Positions 47,660 through 59,530 of a stretch of 64,000 nucleotides of DNA are shown here, piece after piece. The DNA comes from Carallia brachiata. Taxonomy: Eukaryota; Streptophyta; Magnoliopsida; Malpighiales; Rhizophoraceae. A model generated the notes under the pieces. That model was not told where the DNA came from and searched no databases. It saw only the letters and a list, made by a program, of their open reading frames with translations. The DNA lies in contig JADCRB010000074.1 of NCBI GenBank assembly GCA_021464245.1, positions 356,544 to 420,543 on the forward strand, written 5' to 3'. Both the position numbers and the translations under genes were made by a program. The first letter of the stretch is position 1. Each line of letters begins with the position of its first letter.

Positions 47660-49086
47660 AGTTACAAACAGCTGAGGGTTATCGAGAAGAGTTGGGTTGA
47701 GTTATTTGAGTCGGAGGATTTACCTTAGCTTTAGCTCCCACTTTTACTGGTGCGGCTTCAACAGTCATCACTTCTTTTCCTTTTTCTGAACTGTTGGGTT
47801 TTCTTAATCTCCCTTCTGCCTCCTTACTGATCCAATTGGATGGGAACCGTACTCCTGGAAGTCTGGATGCTTATCTTCATATCATGTGCGCGGGTCGCCA
47901 GTTCTTTGACGGTTCGGGGTTTGATGCCTTGCAGGATGTATAATAGCTCCCAATGCATTTCCTGGATGCACATCTCTACGGCAGAAGTCTCCGTCAGGCG
48001 ATCTTTGCATCCAAGCTGAGAGCACGCCATCTGTTGATGTATTCGATAATGAGCTCTCATTTCCTTTGTTTGGTGCTGGTAAGCTCCATCATACTTACCG
48101 TCCTTCGAGTGCTGAAAAATATGTTGAGGAACTCTCGTTGTAGCTGTCCCTAACTGTCGATCAATTCTGGTTCAAGATTTATGAACTAGGTAAAAGCAGT
48201 CTCCCTGAGTGAACGAACAAATTGCTTCACCAAGAGATCTCCGTAAGTCCCTGCGTTGTTGCAGGTTTCAACGAAGTGGATGATGTGCTGTTTGAGATCG
48301 CCTCGTCCGTCGAATTGTTGAAATTTGGGCAACTGGTAGCCCAAAGGCATGCTGAGACTTTCGATCCGTCTGGTTTACAGTTTGACGTACATCTGTGATC
48401 CTTGGATGAATGTAGCTTGTTGCAGGCGGATCGTATTAGCTATCATTTCCTACAATTGTTAAACATATAATGAAGCTACAAAATTTGAGGGTGGCAGCTG
48501 TGTAGAACCACCTACTTGCTTTTATGCAGTGAAGATGTCAGCTGGTGTGGCTTATGGAGTGAAACCGGGTGGATATGGTTGCTCGTCGTGGATCTCGGGA
48601 TCAATTTGGATCGGGACCTTTTCTTTGAGAGCGGCGATCTGTTAATCTTTTTCCTCTACGACCTTAATCAGTTGCAAAATCTTGTTCTCCAATTCTGAAA
48701 TCCTTTCTTCTGTGCTGGTTGTATTGGTCATCATGATGGCAACAGATGAGGCTTCGCGAAAGACTGAGAGAGAGCTCTTCTAATTCTTCTGTGTGGATCT
48801 CTACAGAATGAGTTGGATTTTGTTGAGCGGGCTTCGTCGTGTTGCGTCCGACTTCGATCGGGGTGGGTGATCGACTCCTCCATGCGGCAAGAGAGTCAGG
48901 GGAGAGATCCTGTTGTTGTGCGAGCTGTGGACTTTCCGTTTCGATATTTTGTCGGGTTTGGACGACAAGAAATTGTGTCCGTCTGCGGGTTTCTGGACCT
49001 GAGTACTAAGGTAGAGTAGTCGATGCAGGCAGTGGAGCAGTTGCCTTCTTTTTTGTGGCAGCGATTGTACTCCTTTTTGGTGCCAT
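47660..49086 (-). pseudogene. gag: Element A gag, broken
   Basis: The start is MAPKRSTIAATKKKATAPLP at 49086, matching element B at 61734. A TAG stop follows within about 25 codons. The gag core is recognisable in pieces down to the conserved CKDRLTETSAVEMCIQ and ATRAHDMKISIQ (48060-47824). Several stops and shifts are present, for instance near 48150 and 48400. It packages element RNA in the intact family; this copy cannot make a full Gag. Confidence 0.75.
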
Positions 49087-49319
49087 TTGATATGTTGGAT
49101 ACTTGTTGGAAATTTTCTTCTCTTTTTTTTTTCTTTTTTTTTGTCCTTTTTCTTATTTTTTCTTTTTCTCTTTCTTTTTCTTCTTTTCTCGGCTCTTTTC
49201 TTTTTTTCTTTTTTTTTGTTTTTTTTCTTTTCTCCGCTGTTTCTTTTTGCTTTTTTTTTTGTTTTTTTTAAGGAATAAAAATGGGAGGTGAAGAGGTTTC
49301 ATCGAGCATGCCAAAAATT
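49087..49319 (-). other. Element A leader with A-rich tract and possible primer-binding site
   Basis: On the minus strand the LTR end TTACA is followed by AATTTTTGGCATGCTCG, comparable to AATTTTTGCACGTTCGG in element B, and then by a long A-rich tract (T-rich as printed, 49120-49270). The region next to the LTR should be the primer-binding site; I could not match it to a tRNA by eye. Phenylalanine-rich open frames here are composition artefacts. Confidence 0.55.
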
Positions 49320-50339
49320 TGTAACGGGTAAATTTCGAGCCTGTAACAGTTAGGCTTGAAAATATAAAAATAAATTACAAATAAAAATTTAAAATAAAAG
49401 AAAATTTACGTGGGGTCGATCTTCGTAGATCCTCTGATTAGTGTTCCTTCGTGACTCTGTCAAGGGCTGTACGAGCTTAATCTTAATAGCAGTAAATTCC
49501 ACAGCTTTTTCTTGAACTGGATAGACTGAAACTGGATCTGAGGTAGACGTTTAGACTACGGTTAAGAACCACAGAGACCTGATCTGAGCCGATCTGGCTT
49601 AATTTCACCGAAGGACGAGGTGGCTTGTTCTCGGATGAGTTGCCTGAATTTTGTTAAGGGCCGTATGAGGCTTGATCCCAGCTGAATTTGTATTAATTTG
49701 ATATTTTTATATCTATATTCTCATAAATTCAGATCTAGGGCGATCAGAGAATATAAACTCAAAAATAAACTTAGAAATGGAAACAACAAATTTTTTGGAG
49801 TTTACACCTGAAATATCTCTCAAAAAGGAGTTAGGAGAGTATACTGCAAAGTAAAACACGTAAGAAAAGAATAAATTTTCTTGAGAGATTTTCAAAAATT
49901 TTTTTTTCTCCCAAATTCTCTATATTTTTCTGTTTACAGATTTGCTGAATATTGGAGTGAACTAGAATGAGAGGAAGTGTTTTTGGAGACTTTTCTTTTG
50001 CAAGGCTTTGCAATTTTTGTGGGATTCTTTCTGTATGGTTTTGCGATGCTTGCTGTGCTGTGTTTTTTTTTTTTTTTTGTGGTGTGATTGGCTTTTTGAT
50101 TTCTCTGGAGATGATGCAAAACCTTAGAAATAGCCTATTTATAGGCTTAAAATCTTACTGTGCCAACCAATTTTGTTTGCAAAAGTCTTGGTTGGGCACC
50201 CAACCATTGAAATTTGCATGCACCATACAAACCTCGTGCATGAGATTTCTTTGACTTTTTAATTTGTTGGCTTTTCTTCTTCCTTTTTATTTTTTTTTCT
50301 TGGGTAGTTGGTCGACTATTGAAAATTTTTGTACTTACA
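49320..50339 (-). repeat. 5' LTR of element A
   Basis: 1,020 bp from TGTAACGGG (inner edge) to ACTTACA (outer edge), inverted TGTAA/TTACA termini. It shares long blocks with the solo LTR at 40664-41401 and the LTR at 60886-61550. On the minus strand a TATA box lies at about 50130-50142 (GCCTATAAATAGGC). It is longer than the other two LTRs. Confidence 0.85.
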
Positions 50340-50613
50340 ATCACGATTTGTTTTATGTGTGTACATGTATTATTATCGTAAATGGCTGTAAACATATTAT
50401 GGAAATTTATAGATTGAGATCACAATTTGTGTTTCATGCAAATTTATCTGAAAGCATATTTTATTATTTGATCTAACGGTGTGGTATAACTTGTTTTGGC
50501 TACGTGTAATACTTGTAAGAAGAATTGTACTTCTCATAGTCAACATAATGATAATTAATAGCAAATTAGAGATTATGTGGGTTAAATATGCATGGTTTCA
50601 AGTAAAAGCCTAC

Positions 50614-51472
50614 TGTTAGCCCCTTGAACACTTAGCATGCAGGAGTTGGCGGCACCTTGCGCCAATTCCTAGCATGGGACTTGGGAGTGGCTGGGCACTC
50701 CTTGAAGCAAGGTGAAAGCTGAGAAGGTCAGCGTAGGCACGGGCTCCATGCGGGTCCCAGTGTGAACTAAGACTTGGGTTGGACAAAGGATGCTGGACTG
50801 CATGTTCGTGGGCTCCATCAGATGGGTCATGGGCTTGGGCCAAGAGGCCCAAAACACAAGACTGGGTCTTGGCCAAGTCTGCATGGCACTGCATGGCACC
50901 GAGTCTCCTACGACGTGTGGAACGTGGGGACGTGCAGGTGTGGCTCTATTCGGGTGGCCAAGCATCGGGATAATGCTCATCAGATCGTGCATGACAAAGG
51001 ATCGTGGGTAGATAAGACTTATCGAGATCAAGTGATGGATGATCGTGGGAGATAAGGCTTATCAAGATCGAGTCATGGATGAGAACGTGAGAATATGAAG
51101 ATTATTAGCCACGATAGAGATCGTGGGGAGATAATGTTTATCTCCAAGACTTAGATAACTTGGGGTGTCAGTTATATATAGGCCCTATGGGTTGTCGTTT
51201 GTACTCAGTGAAAGAAAAATCACTTAGAGAGAAAGAGTGTAAACACTGTTGAGAGTTCAGGTGATTGTTCCTTTGTATTACTTGAGTTAAGTAATAAAAG
51301 GTTGGAAAAAATTCTCGTATATGCTCTTATGTCTCTTTCGAGTATGTGAGTTGTGTGCCTTACTTATAAAGTTCCATTGTGCAAATCATTGTGTGTGCGG
51401 TTGGCTGAGACTAAGTGTGACTTAGTGCCATCATAAAGCGTAATTTTGAGTGAAAAAATTAGCCGTGTGACA
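50614..51472 (+). mobile_element. Solo LTR of an unrelated LTR retrotransposon
   Basis: 859 bp beginning TGTTAGCC and ending GTGTGACA, flanked by a perfect 5-bp duplication CCTAC (50609-50613 and 51473-51477). It has a TATA box (TTATATATAGG, about 51171-51181) and a poly(A) signal AATAAAAG at about 51293, in the right order for plus-strand transcription. It is GC-richer than its flanks. Several overlapping open frames at 50616-51055 are chance frames. No internal region is present. Copia or gypsy cannot be decided. Confidence 0.88.
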
Positions 51473-51477
51473 CCTAC

Positions 51478-52948
51478 CGCGGTGATGACTTGTTAGCAAT
51501 TCAGATTTATTTTGAAAGGGATCTTTCATCATTAAAAAGAACTATTATATTAAACTAATTATTTACAGTAATTAGTTCATCGATATTATATCAAAAAAGA
51601 GATTGATTTTAGATTATCATTTTTTTCAAATTTCTCTTTTCCTATGTATAATATGAGATTTGACCTTCTTCAAAAAAAAAAAAAAAAAAAAAGGAAATAT
51701 TATGCTTCCCAAAAGTTGTGTCAACTCAATTAGACGTGCGTATGTGAAATTCCCATGGCAACCAGTGAGATAGACTTTAATTCTCCTCATGCCAATGCGG
51801 GATTGCGATTGGAAAGGAGATAGGCAGGCAGTCATTTTTCCTTAAGATTTAAGTAATCATTTTCTTTTAAACATTTTGTTTATCTGATGCACCATATAAA
51901 AAACATGGACAAAACGCAAGGCCTATCAACCAAAATTCAAAATTGTGGACCGTAATATCAATTCTGGTAGTATTTAAAATGTCAGAGTCCTCATCAAAAT
52001 TTTGTGCGGAATTAATTTTATTGTAATTTGGATACATTAGCAGCAAAAAAAAAAAAATGTAGATATAAAAAGGTTTTCAGCCTTAAAAAATAATACACAA
52101 CACTAAATGATAGAGTGCTAATCCGCTGACGAAACTAGGTATAATAAAAAAAAATGCGAGTGTTGAACACGTGCTGCAAATTTATCTGCAAACATATTAT
52201 TTGATTATTTATGTCCTGATAGAACCACTAGACATGTATCTAATCCGATTACCTAAGTGAAATAAATGTGGTAAAATAATAACACAATTAAACACAAAAA
52301 ATTTATATAATTTGGCTTTAAGTCTATGTCTATGATAAAAAAAAGAGGATATTTTATCATGAATAACATGAAATTTTATAAGTGATATTCAATATACCTT
52401 ATTACTCAAAGTCTCACCGGATCCAATGTAGTATGTCACTCACTATCTCTTGTTCTCCGTTGAACTTAAAGCTTCTCTCTCGGCCACGTCCATTGACTGA
52501 GCACCCACAATTATATGTGCATTCATCGAGTAGCGGCTCATTTAGAATTAAATGTGCCTGCATGAGTTTTTTTTTTTTTTTTTATTAACGCATGAGATTT
52601 TTTTTTTGATTAACCCATAAGAATCTTTTTGATCGGGCATGCATGCTGTGCCCTTTTAGTTTTGGCCGTTGCAACTTATTATGTCTGTACAAATTGCTTG
52701 ATCCATGGCAACGTCATCACACTTTGCTCCCTTATTGTGAGATTCTGTTTTATTTTTTATTTTTTTCTTTTCAAAGAGAGCTTCTTAATTTGCTCTCTTA
52801 TTGTAACTTTTTTTAATTCTCTAATAAAATTATATTATAATTCATAAAAAAAAAAACCCATCACACGTTGCTTCTTTTGTCCACTTTGGCAGCTTGGCAT
52901 TTTGCAGTTCATGCCATACCGACAACCGTTTATCGTAAATGGGCACAG
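51478..52948. other. AT-rich intergenic DNA
   Basis: No gene supported. It contains an A21 run at 51672-51692 and T-runs at 52567-52582 and 52600-52607. The open frames are short and without domains. Confidence 0.4.
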
Positions 52949-53150
52949 CTACAGTACCATATGATTTTATCAAAAAATTTTACCTAAATATAATAGTCGC
53001 TTAAATTTTTGTAATAATATTTATATTTTTTGTAACCAAAAACAAAAATATATAAAGTATTTTTAAATTACAAAAATTTAAGCGACCATTATATTCGGAC
53101 AAAATTATCAGGCACATGCCAAACATAGTTTTTTTTTTTGATACTGTAAC
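52949..53150. mobile_element. Small fold-back element (MITE-like)
   Basis: The arms CTACAGTACCA (left) and TACAGTATCA (inverse of the right end) are followed by a strong inverted repeat, AATATAATAGTCGCTTAAAT with TTTTTGTAAT at 52988-53013, matched inversely at 53066-53095 with one or two mismatches. The loop is about 50 bp of AT-rich DNA. No target duplication could be fixed. Confidence 0.6.
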
Positions 53151-53547
53151 ATTTTTGTACCACAAATAGGCGTCTTGTCGTGAACCTATAATTCAAAATA
53201 TTTTATTCACCAGATTAAATAGGGCTTGAATACAAAGCCGTAAGGCAGTGGACAGAATGCATCAATAATGAGGTGGAGAGATGGGACCCACATCAAAAAA
53301 AGAATAAATTAATTGAAAATTTTTAAAATGAAAAGTTGGGAATTAGGGTTTTGATGAAAATTTTGAAATTTGAAATTAAAAAGCTACAGCGAGCGTAAGA
53401 AAAATGTTATCCGATTGGATTGGAGGTTAGAGGAAAAGTATTGAAAAGAAATCAAGAAGTGGAAAACTCCAATTCGCCTTGAGCAGCGGCTCCAATTCGT
53501 CTTGAGCACTGGCGATTTCTACGACGAGAAAAGATTTGTGCAAGGAA
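53151..53547. other. Upstream region of an unrecognised gene-like segment
   Basis: A T-run at 53131-53140 and AT-rich sequence grade into less biased DNA after 53380, with a repeated CTCCAATTCG(C/T)CTTGAGCA unit at 53467 and 53489. No element is assigned. Confidence 0.3.
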
Positions 53548-55690
53548 ATGCTTCAGGAACTCATAATGGCGGCGATTTACAACAATTCAAACATGGTTTT
53601 AGCGAAAGCTTTCATCGCCAAGCTATTGAAGGATTTCTCATTGAGGGAATCAGCCCTTTATTTGGTTGAAGTGAAGGCTTTCAAAGGGTAAAATTGAGCA
53701 ATTTGTAGTGAAGAGTGACTGCTTTTGAACAAAAAAAATACACATCATGAAGGTGGATGAATGATTGACCGCTTTGGCTATACTTTTCCAGCTTAACCAT
53801 CAGAGGCATTTGTGTTATAATATCATTCTTTTTTCCTTTCATCCTATTTACAAATTTCTTTTCTCTCTTAATTTCTTAGTGTTTGGGAGAAATACGACAA
53901 AGGATGGTGATTTGACATTCAAGGATTCCAGAGGGATTGGTAAGCACTAGTGGCAGATCTTTACTTGTACACTTGGTTACATAGGAATTTTGTATTTTTG
54001 GTTAGCTAGTCTACCAAAAAAACATTAAAGTTCCTTACTTTTAGTGTGGGCTATTAATGGTTCTTCAACGGTTAAGAAGAAGGGTTGGTTCAATCTGGTG
54101 AAAAGTTTCTTCATAGCAGAGACAGTGTCAAAACAAGATCAGGTACGTTGTTTTTCTTTTTGAAAATTGCAATAGTTCAGATTTTTTTTTTGGGTGACTA
54201 TTTGTTGAAAACATTTATGTTATTCCACTAAACATTACGACAAGAAAAGAAAATGCATATTTTCCTTTTAGGAGGAGGGACAAAGGCCATTCTGTGGGAG
54301 CTTCGTGGGGAAAAAGCCCCAAAATTCAAAAAATTGGTATCAATTGGAAATGGTGGCTGAGGCCATTCTGTGGGAGCTTCGTGGGGAAAAAGCCATTCAC
54401 GGGATGTTTTGCATTTTCTCGTTCTCTTAGTCTGTAATGGAAGACAAAGATGAAATTGGAGATCTTTGCCTGAATGATTTGGTAGGATAATGCAATGTTT
54501 GAAAAAATGTAGAATGCTCTTCTATGATTTGTTATCTGATTTACATTCTGCCTAAGATTACTTACACAATCTCCTTGTCATTCTGTGCAATGCTGCAGCT
54601 TCCTACAATAAAGAGAGGTGACACTGTTAGACCGATTGGGAATGTATTAATAGCCAAACTACAGCAGTTGGGCAACCATCTTTCACTTCATATGGGAAAA
54701 ACAGTTGTTGAAGGAATCAAAGAAGTCCAAGTATGTCATATTTAAGTTGTTCATTTGCAATTGTTGGTACACATTAATCTCATCAATATTTATTTACCTC
54801 ACAACTAGTCTCCAACCTGAATTTTGTTGTTTGCGATTTTTGTTGCTGCTTAATGGGATTCTATGCCACTAGCTCAATTATATAGGTACTAGTTTGCAGT
54901 TTAAGGCTCCTCAATTCTTTATTGTGCTGTGGATGCTCTCTTATGTTTAACTCTAGATGCTTTGACTTTTGCAGGAATCCATTTATATGTTTGATTTTGC
55001 TTTAGGCTTAAGCTGACAACTGAAATTTGGGATATTTTCAGCTTATGTTGCCTTTACTCTCAGCTTTTAGTCATAAGTGTTTGTTTCTAATTTTTAAAGA
55101 TTTTGTTATCTTAGACATGAACCGTTGAAACGTACTTCTCATGGGACTACCGAAGAAAAGAAAACGTATAACAGAAGGTCATCCTTTACTATAAGCTAGA
55201 GAGGCGTTCCTTCATGCAACTTCTTTTTGACCATATTTCAGTTATTGCAATTGGGCCAGCAAAAAATTTTCCTTGTCAACATATTTCTGTGATTACAGCA
55301 ACAAATTTGGTAATATATGTTAACTTTTTTACAGTAAATTTCTAGGATATTATTACCAACATATTTCCTCCTATAGATTTTTTATGGCTTTTTTTGGAAA
55401 CATATAATGCATCTAAGAGATTTGCTCTGAAAGTGATTTTTTAGCTCGTAAATAATTAGTGTAGGTTATGTGTCATGATTGTTGGAGTGAATTACATGAA
55501 ACAGAAGTGGTGCCATTTTCAGATAGCCTATCATTTAGATTTGCCAATTTTCATGTTTTTGTTTATGAATCTTGGATATTTTGATCGAGAGAGTAGTTGC
55601 TACAGCATGAGTGAAGCTGAGATTGAAGACTTTGGAATAGTTGGATTCGCTCCAAAAGCAGCAGCAGCTTCTGCAAAAAAGTTCCAGTAG
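53548..55690 (+). other. Exon-like pieces of an unrecognised gene or gene remnant
   Basis: Several segments show coding composition and plausible splice sites. About 53550-53688 (ATG at 53550) reads MLQELIMAAIYNNSNMVLAK and continues to LVEVKAFKG before a GTAAAA. About 54044-54142 reads SSTVKKKGWFNLVKSFFIAE before GTACGT. About 54598-54730 reads LPTIKRGDTVRPIGNVLIAK up to KEVQ before GTATGT. About 55587-55690 ends SMSEAEIEDFGIVGF, an alanine run and a TAG. I do not recognise a family and could not join all pieces in phase. It may be a real spliced gene, a pseudogene, or captured gene DNA. Confidence 0.3.
54284..54396 (+). repeat. Near-exact 35-bp direct repeat
   Basis: AGGCCATTCTGTGGGAGCTT followed by CGTGGGGAAAAAGCC occurs at about 54286-54320 and again at 54361-54395 with no internal difference seen. 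The 75-bp spacing is inside an intron-like region of the unrecognised segment. Confidence 0.85.
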
Positions 55691-57619
55691 CAGCAACAGC
55701 TAATCTTCACCTACAGCTGCTTGTACAAAGTAGCACCACAGTCAACAAAGGAGTTGCATTGCCATTTTACATCACTTCAGTTTTCAATCTGGGAGAAGAA
55801 GCACCCATCAGTATTACCAATTTGAAGTACAGCAAGAGGAACAGATGGCAGCAACCTCCTTTCTAAGCCCCTGAAAACCAAATTGCAGCAACAGATTCTA
55901 TGTAAAGAAAAATTAAAAAAAAAAAAAAACTTATTATCTGGAAAAACTTGTTCTAACAACCAAGCTAACGTAATTGTATCTCAGATAGAAGTGAATGAAT
56001 GAAAGGAAAAATGATATGAGATCCTTTGGCTGCAAAACAGAAAATGCAATTCTCCCCTACACAGTGTTTTTACTAATAAACACCATTAAAAACATAGTTT
56101 AAACAAGTTAACAATAGTTGCCATTTAATTAATGTCTGTTGCACATACATAATGTATTGTTCCATCTATATTTGGCTAAAATTATTTTGTTTTGTTTGCA
56201 AAGCTCTAAAGCAATTAAGTCCCATTGCATGGTTCAACAAAATCACACGGAGAATTGTTTGTAATGTAACAAGTAAGAAGTTTTTTGTAATTATATTCAT
56301 AAAATGTGCAACAAAAATAAGAAAAAAAAATTATTATTTTTTGTTGTATGTTTTATTAATATTATTGTACAAAATATAATGATTGTTGCATTATGGATAA
56401 TAGTCAAGACAAAAATTTTCAAAAATTTTCAGGCCATAAACATTTATTTAGAGCAATTAACCACTTGTGGATGATGGCGTAAGTGAAAGGATGCTTTACC
56501 GTTAACGATAGAATAATTAAAAGGATGTTTCACACACTAAATAAAATACACGTTTAGATATATAATGTATTTTTAAATATTTTTTCTTTTTTAATGTTTA
56601 TTGGTAATAATTGTAACAACACGCAATCGGTCTGCAACAATATGGAAAACATAAAATCTAGCCGCATCCGTTTGCATTTTACATTGACTTATATACGTTT
56701 CACATCAAATTGTGATGGAAGTAAACTTTGCTAGCCCCAGCCAGCCATGCCACAGCGATTGGAGTCAACATTCCACAGCTGGAGATATGCTTAAAAAGCA
56801 TTCGAGATTGAGTGCCGCGAGAATCAATACTAGACAAATAGTGGTGACTTTTTTTTTGGGTCTTGCAAATAGTGGTGACTTTGATCCTCCTCCTTCACGC
56901 ACACGTGAGTGCACCCCTCTAGGACTGGGCTTGTTTATAAGGCCAAGCGGCCCGATGGTTGAGACAATGATTTTTACTTTTAACTTAAGTAGTCTATATA
57001 AGTAGTCATTCACAAGAGTAGTAATCTAATATTTATTTTTGCAACAAGGACATGTATTCTTGAAACAAGGACATGTATTCTTGAAACAAATTAGCAAATA
57101 ATTGCAATAGAATTGCACGCATATTTTCAAATAAAACAACTCAATTAATTGTAATTATGGCTAGCAAGTATTTAATCAATTCTTAATAGGTCCATGTGCA
57201 TTGTTAATAGCTTAACTTAGATGCTTGAATCAATTTTTACTGTTGTCTGAAAAAACACACTCGAAGCACTTTAATTAATTCAAACTTGGAACACAAGACT
57301 TTTTGCAATTTGTATACACTCTGCAAACACTAGTTATCCATTGAATGATAGTCATTAATTATAACTCGAAATAGGCAACAAAGTGCTTTTTACTTGTAAC
57401 AACACTATTAGTGGATGTAAAAATTAAATCAAAGGAAATTTAAGTTTTACCAAGTACTAAGATAATGGTCAAACTTATTTTTACTCTTACTCTAAGTGTT
57501 CTATGAGGTAGTCATTGATACTGAGTTGCAATACATTGCTTTCGTTCTGCAACGAGTTGATATTATCTCGTATTAGACTTCACCTCTGATAAATTCATTT
57601 GATCGGTAAAACTCAATTA
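55691..57619. other. Non-coding DNA, start of the TGCAACA-rich region
   Basis: No gene supported. A 22-bp unit (CAAGGACATGTATTCTTGAAA) is tandemly duplicated at 57044-57087. TTGCAACAA-like words begin to recur from about 56280. Confidence 0.4.
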
Positions 57620-57930
57620 AAGGTATATTGAGATGCAAACTTTATTTTTGTATGTCATCGGTGCATTGAACTCAATCAAGTTGGAATTGATTGATACCAT
57701 GTAATCCACTGTTGCCAAATATAATCATGTTGACTCTTTGTGATTGAAATCATATTTTAGCTCTATGCAACATACTTGTTGTTAGCCACATAAAAAAACA
57801 TGTATCTTTCGAGTTCAACGTCGTCAAAGAACTGGCACATGGAGTCGAAGATAGTTTGTAATCGTTTTTTTTTTTTTTTTTTTTTTTTGTGCAACAGAGA
57901 GCATTTTTTAGGTAACAAATCCTGGGAACC
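57620..57930 (+). repeat. Diverged direct repeat, copy 1 (TGCAACA-rich family)
   Basis: Shares ordered blocks with 59170-59530: ATCGGTGCAYTGAA, ACCATGTRAYCCAC, GATTRAAATCATWTTTTAGC, TCTATGCAA, ATACTTGTTG, CATGGAGTC/TATGGAGTC, TTTTTTAGGTAAC/TTTTTTAGGTAAC and AAATCCC. It includes a T24 run at 57865-57888. No coding content. Confidence 0.65.
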
Positions 57931-57944
57931 AGACATTCTAGCTG

Positions 57945-58125
57945 AAATAAAACTGTAATGCAATTGTTTGCTTTTGCAACAAGGTATATTAGTGAAGCAA
58001 CAACTCTCGGGGTATTTTCCATACCATCTACGGTTGAAATGTAATACAATTGTTTTTGTTTGCCGCAAGATATATGATTAAAGTAACAACTCGCAAGAGG
58101 ATTGGCCATTCCATCTAAGTTAGAC
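57945..58125 (+). repeat. Two-copy tandem duplication of about 90 bp
   Basis: GAAATRTAATRCAATTGTTT, then TTTGC(A/C)(A/G)CAAG, TATAT, AGTAACAACTC and CCATWCCATCTA occur in the same order in 57945-58033 and 58034-58125 with substitutions. Confidence 0.65.
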
Positions 58126-59169
58126 ACAATTAAGTGAACGATGTGCATTGTTAAGAAGACAGGTTCACTGAGTAAGAGAGAATCTCCAAATTCAAGTACT
58201 TGATTGAGGTCATATAGCTCGTTCCATTTTTGTCAAGTCTCAACATTGCCAATATAAGAGTCAATTTCACAACTTCTATGCCTTAGTTATTTTTTACAAT
58301 ATTAAAATTAACAAAAAAGTTTTAGACCCATACAAAATGTTCATACAATGAGTTAAAGTGCAACGAATCGTTAACTTAGTGCAACTGCTTTAAAACTTTG
58401 TGTAAAAATAAAATAAAGAGGTAAAAATGTATTTATTTTTGTTGTTTTACATTTTGTTAATCTAGTTGCATTAAATTAAAAATTGGTTAAATAAAATAAA
58501 GAGATATGATTTATTTATTTTTGTTGTTGGACATTTTGTAAATCTGATTGCACTAAATTGACAATTGGTTGCAAATTTACATTCGTATGAACATTTTATC
58601 TATGTATTTTATCTGTTTCTAAAACTGCACTCTAAAATTAAATAAGTCATTTTAATTAAAGATATCTAAACTATTTAGTTGCAACAATATGTTGTTGTGT
58701 CACAATTATATTTTCATTTGTTGCAAAAAGGAGTATGATTCAATGTCCAGTCATCTTCATTAGCTATTCAAGTGCCCAACAATTTTTTATACTTATTGTA
58801 AAATATTAATACTCAAAAAAAAAAAGAAAAAAGATGGGCAGCTAGAGAGAGAGACAGAAAAAATGTCAATAATGTAACAACAGGACATACTTCTGCAATG
58901 ACGCTAATTTTATTTTACAACAAAAAATAACATGATGATTTCTTATACCATATTTATCCAACGTGATGATTTCTTATACCATATTTATCAATCTTGATAC
59001 ATAAATAATTAATATCGTTGCATTATTGACATTCCTAACCACCTCTTCTGTCTGTATACCCTCGCCCAAGAAAAATAAGAGTCTATTAAACAAGTGTTTA
59101 TTAATCATTTAAAGACATGCAAGCTGTATTTTTTATGTCAATTTAATGTCATCCCAAGGATTGACTAGT

Positions 59170-59530
59170 GTAATCGACATGCAAGCTGCATTTTTATATG
59201 TTTATCGGTGCACTGAATTGAGAACAAAGGATAAGAAAGAATAAGTAGTGCATAAAAGGTTGATTTGTACCCAAAAAAAAAGTAGGAATTAGTTAACACC
59301 ATGTGACCCACCGATGGCCAAATGTAAGGAGATATTGACTTATTGCGATTAAAATCATTTTTTAGCTCTATGCAATAATACTTGTTGCTACCCCTGTAAA
59401 TTACTTTGTATAATTTGAACTAAATGCTATCGAAAAACTAGTATATGGAGTCAGTGAGATTTGTTTACAACTGTCTTGGGTTCTTTTGCAACAAGGTCCA
59501 TTTTTAAGTTGCTAAATCCCTTTTTTAGGT
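59170..59530 (+). repeat. Diverged direct repeat, copy 2 (TGCAACA-rich family)
   Basis: Second copy of the block at 57620-57930, about 1.6 kb downstream, with an extra 60-70 bp near 59225-59290. It has TTTTGCAACAAGG at about 59484, where copy 1 has the T24 run followed by GTGCAACAG. Confidence 0.65.

Larger units (their letters stand above)
42367..50339 (-). mobile_element. Ty3/gypsy retrotransposon, Tat-like lineage (element A), decayed
   Basis: A 7,973-bp element read on the minus strand, flanked by the 5-bp duplication ATCAC at 42362-42366 and 50340-50344. The order from its 5' end is LTR, A-rich leader, gag, protease, reverse transcriptase, RNase H, a second archaeal-type RNase H, and integrase. 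Adjacent double RNase H before integrase is the hallmark of the Tat (Retand/Ogre-type) branch. The 3' LTR is almost gone: only about 35 bp at the left edge match the LTR end. Many in-frame stops make it non-autonomous. Element B at the right of the window is the same family in the opposite orientation. Confidence 0.9.

Noticed and set aside
49023..49291. Overlapping phenylalanine-rich open frames
   Set aside because: They lie in the A/T-rich leader of element A, opposite its sense strand.
50616..51055. Several open frames on both strands in GC-richer DNA
   Set aside because: All fall inside a solo LTR with defined ends and target duplication.
57750..58148. 132-codon minus-strand open frame with a lysine run
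   Set aside because: The lysine run is the T24 homopolymer read backwards, and the frame covers a tandem duplication.
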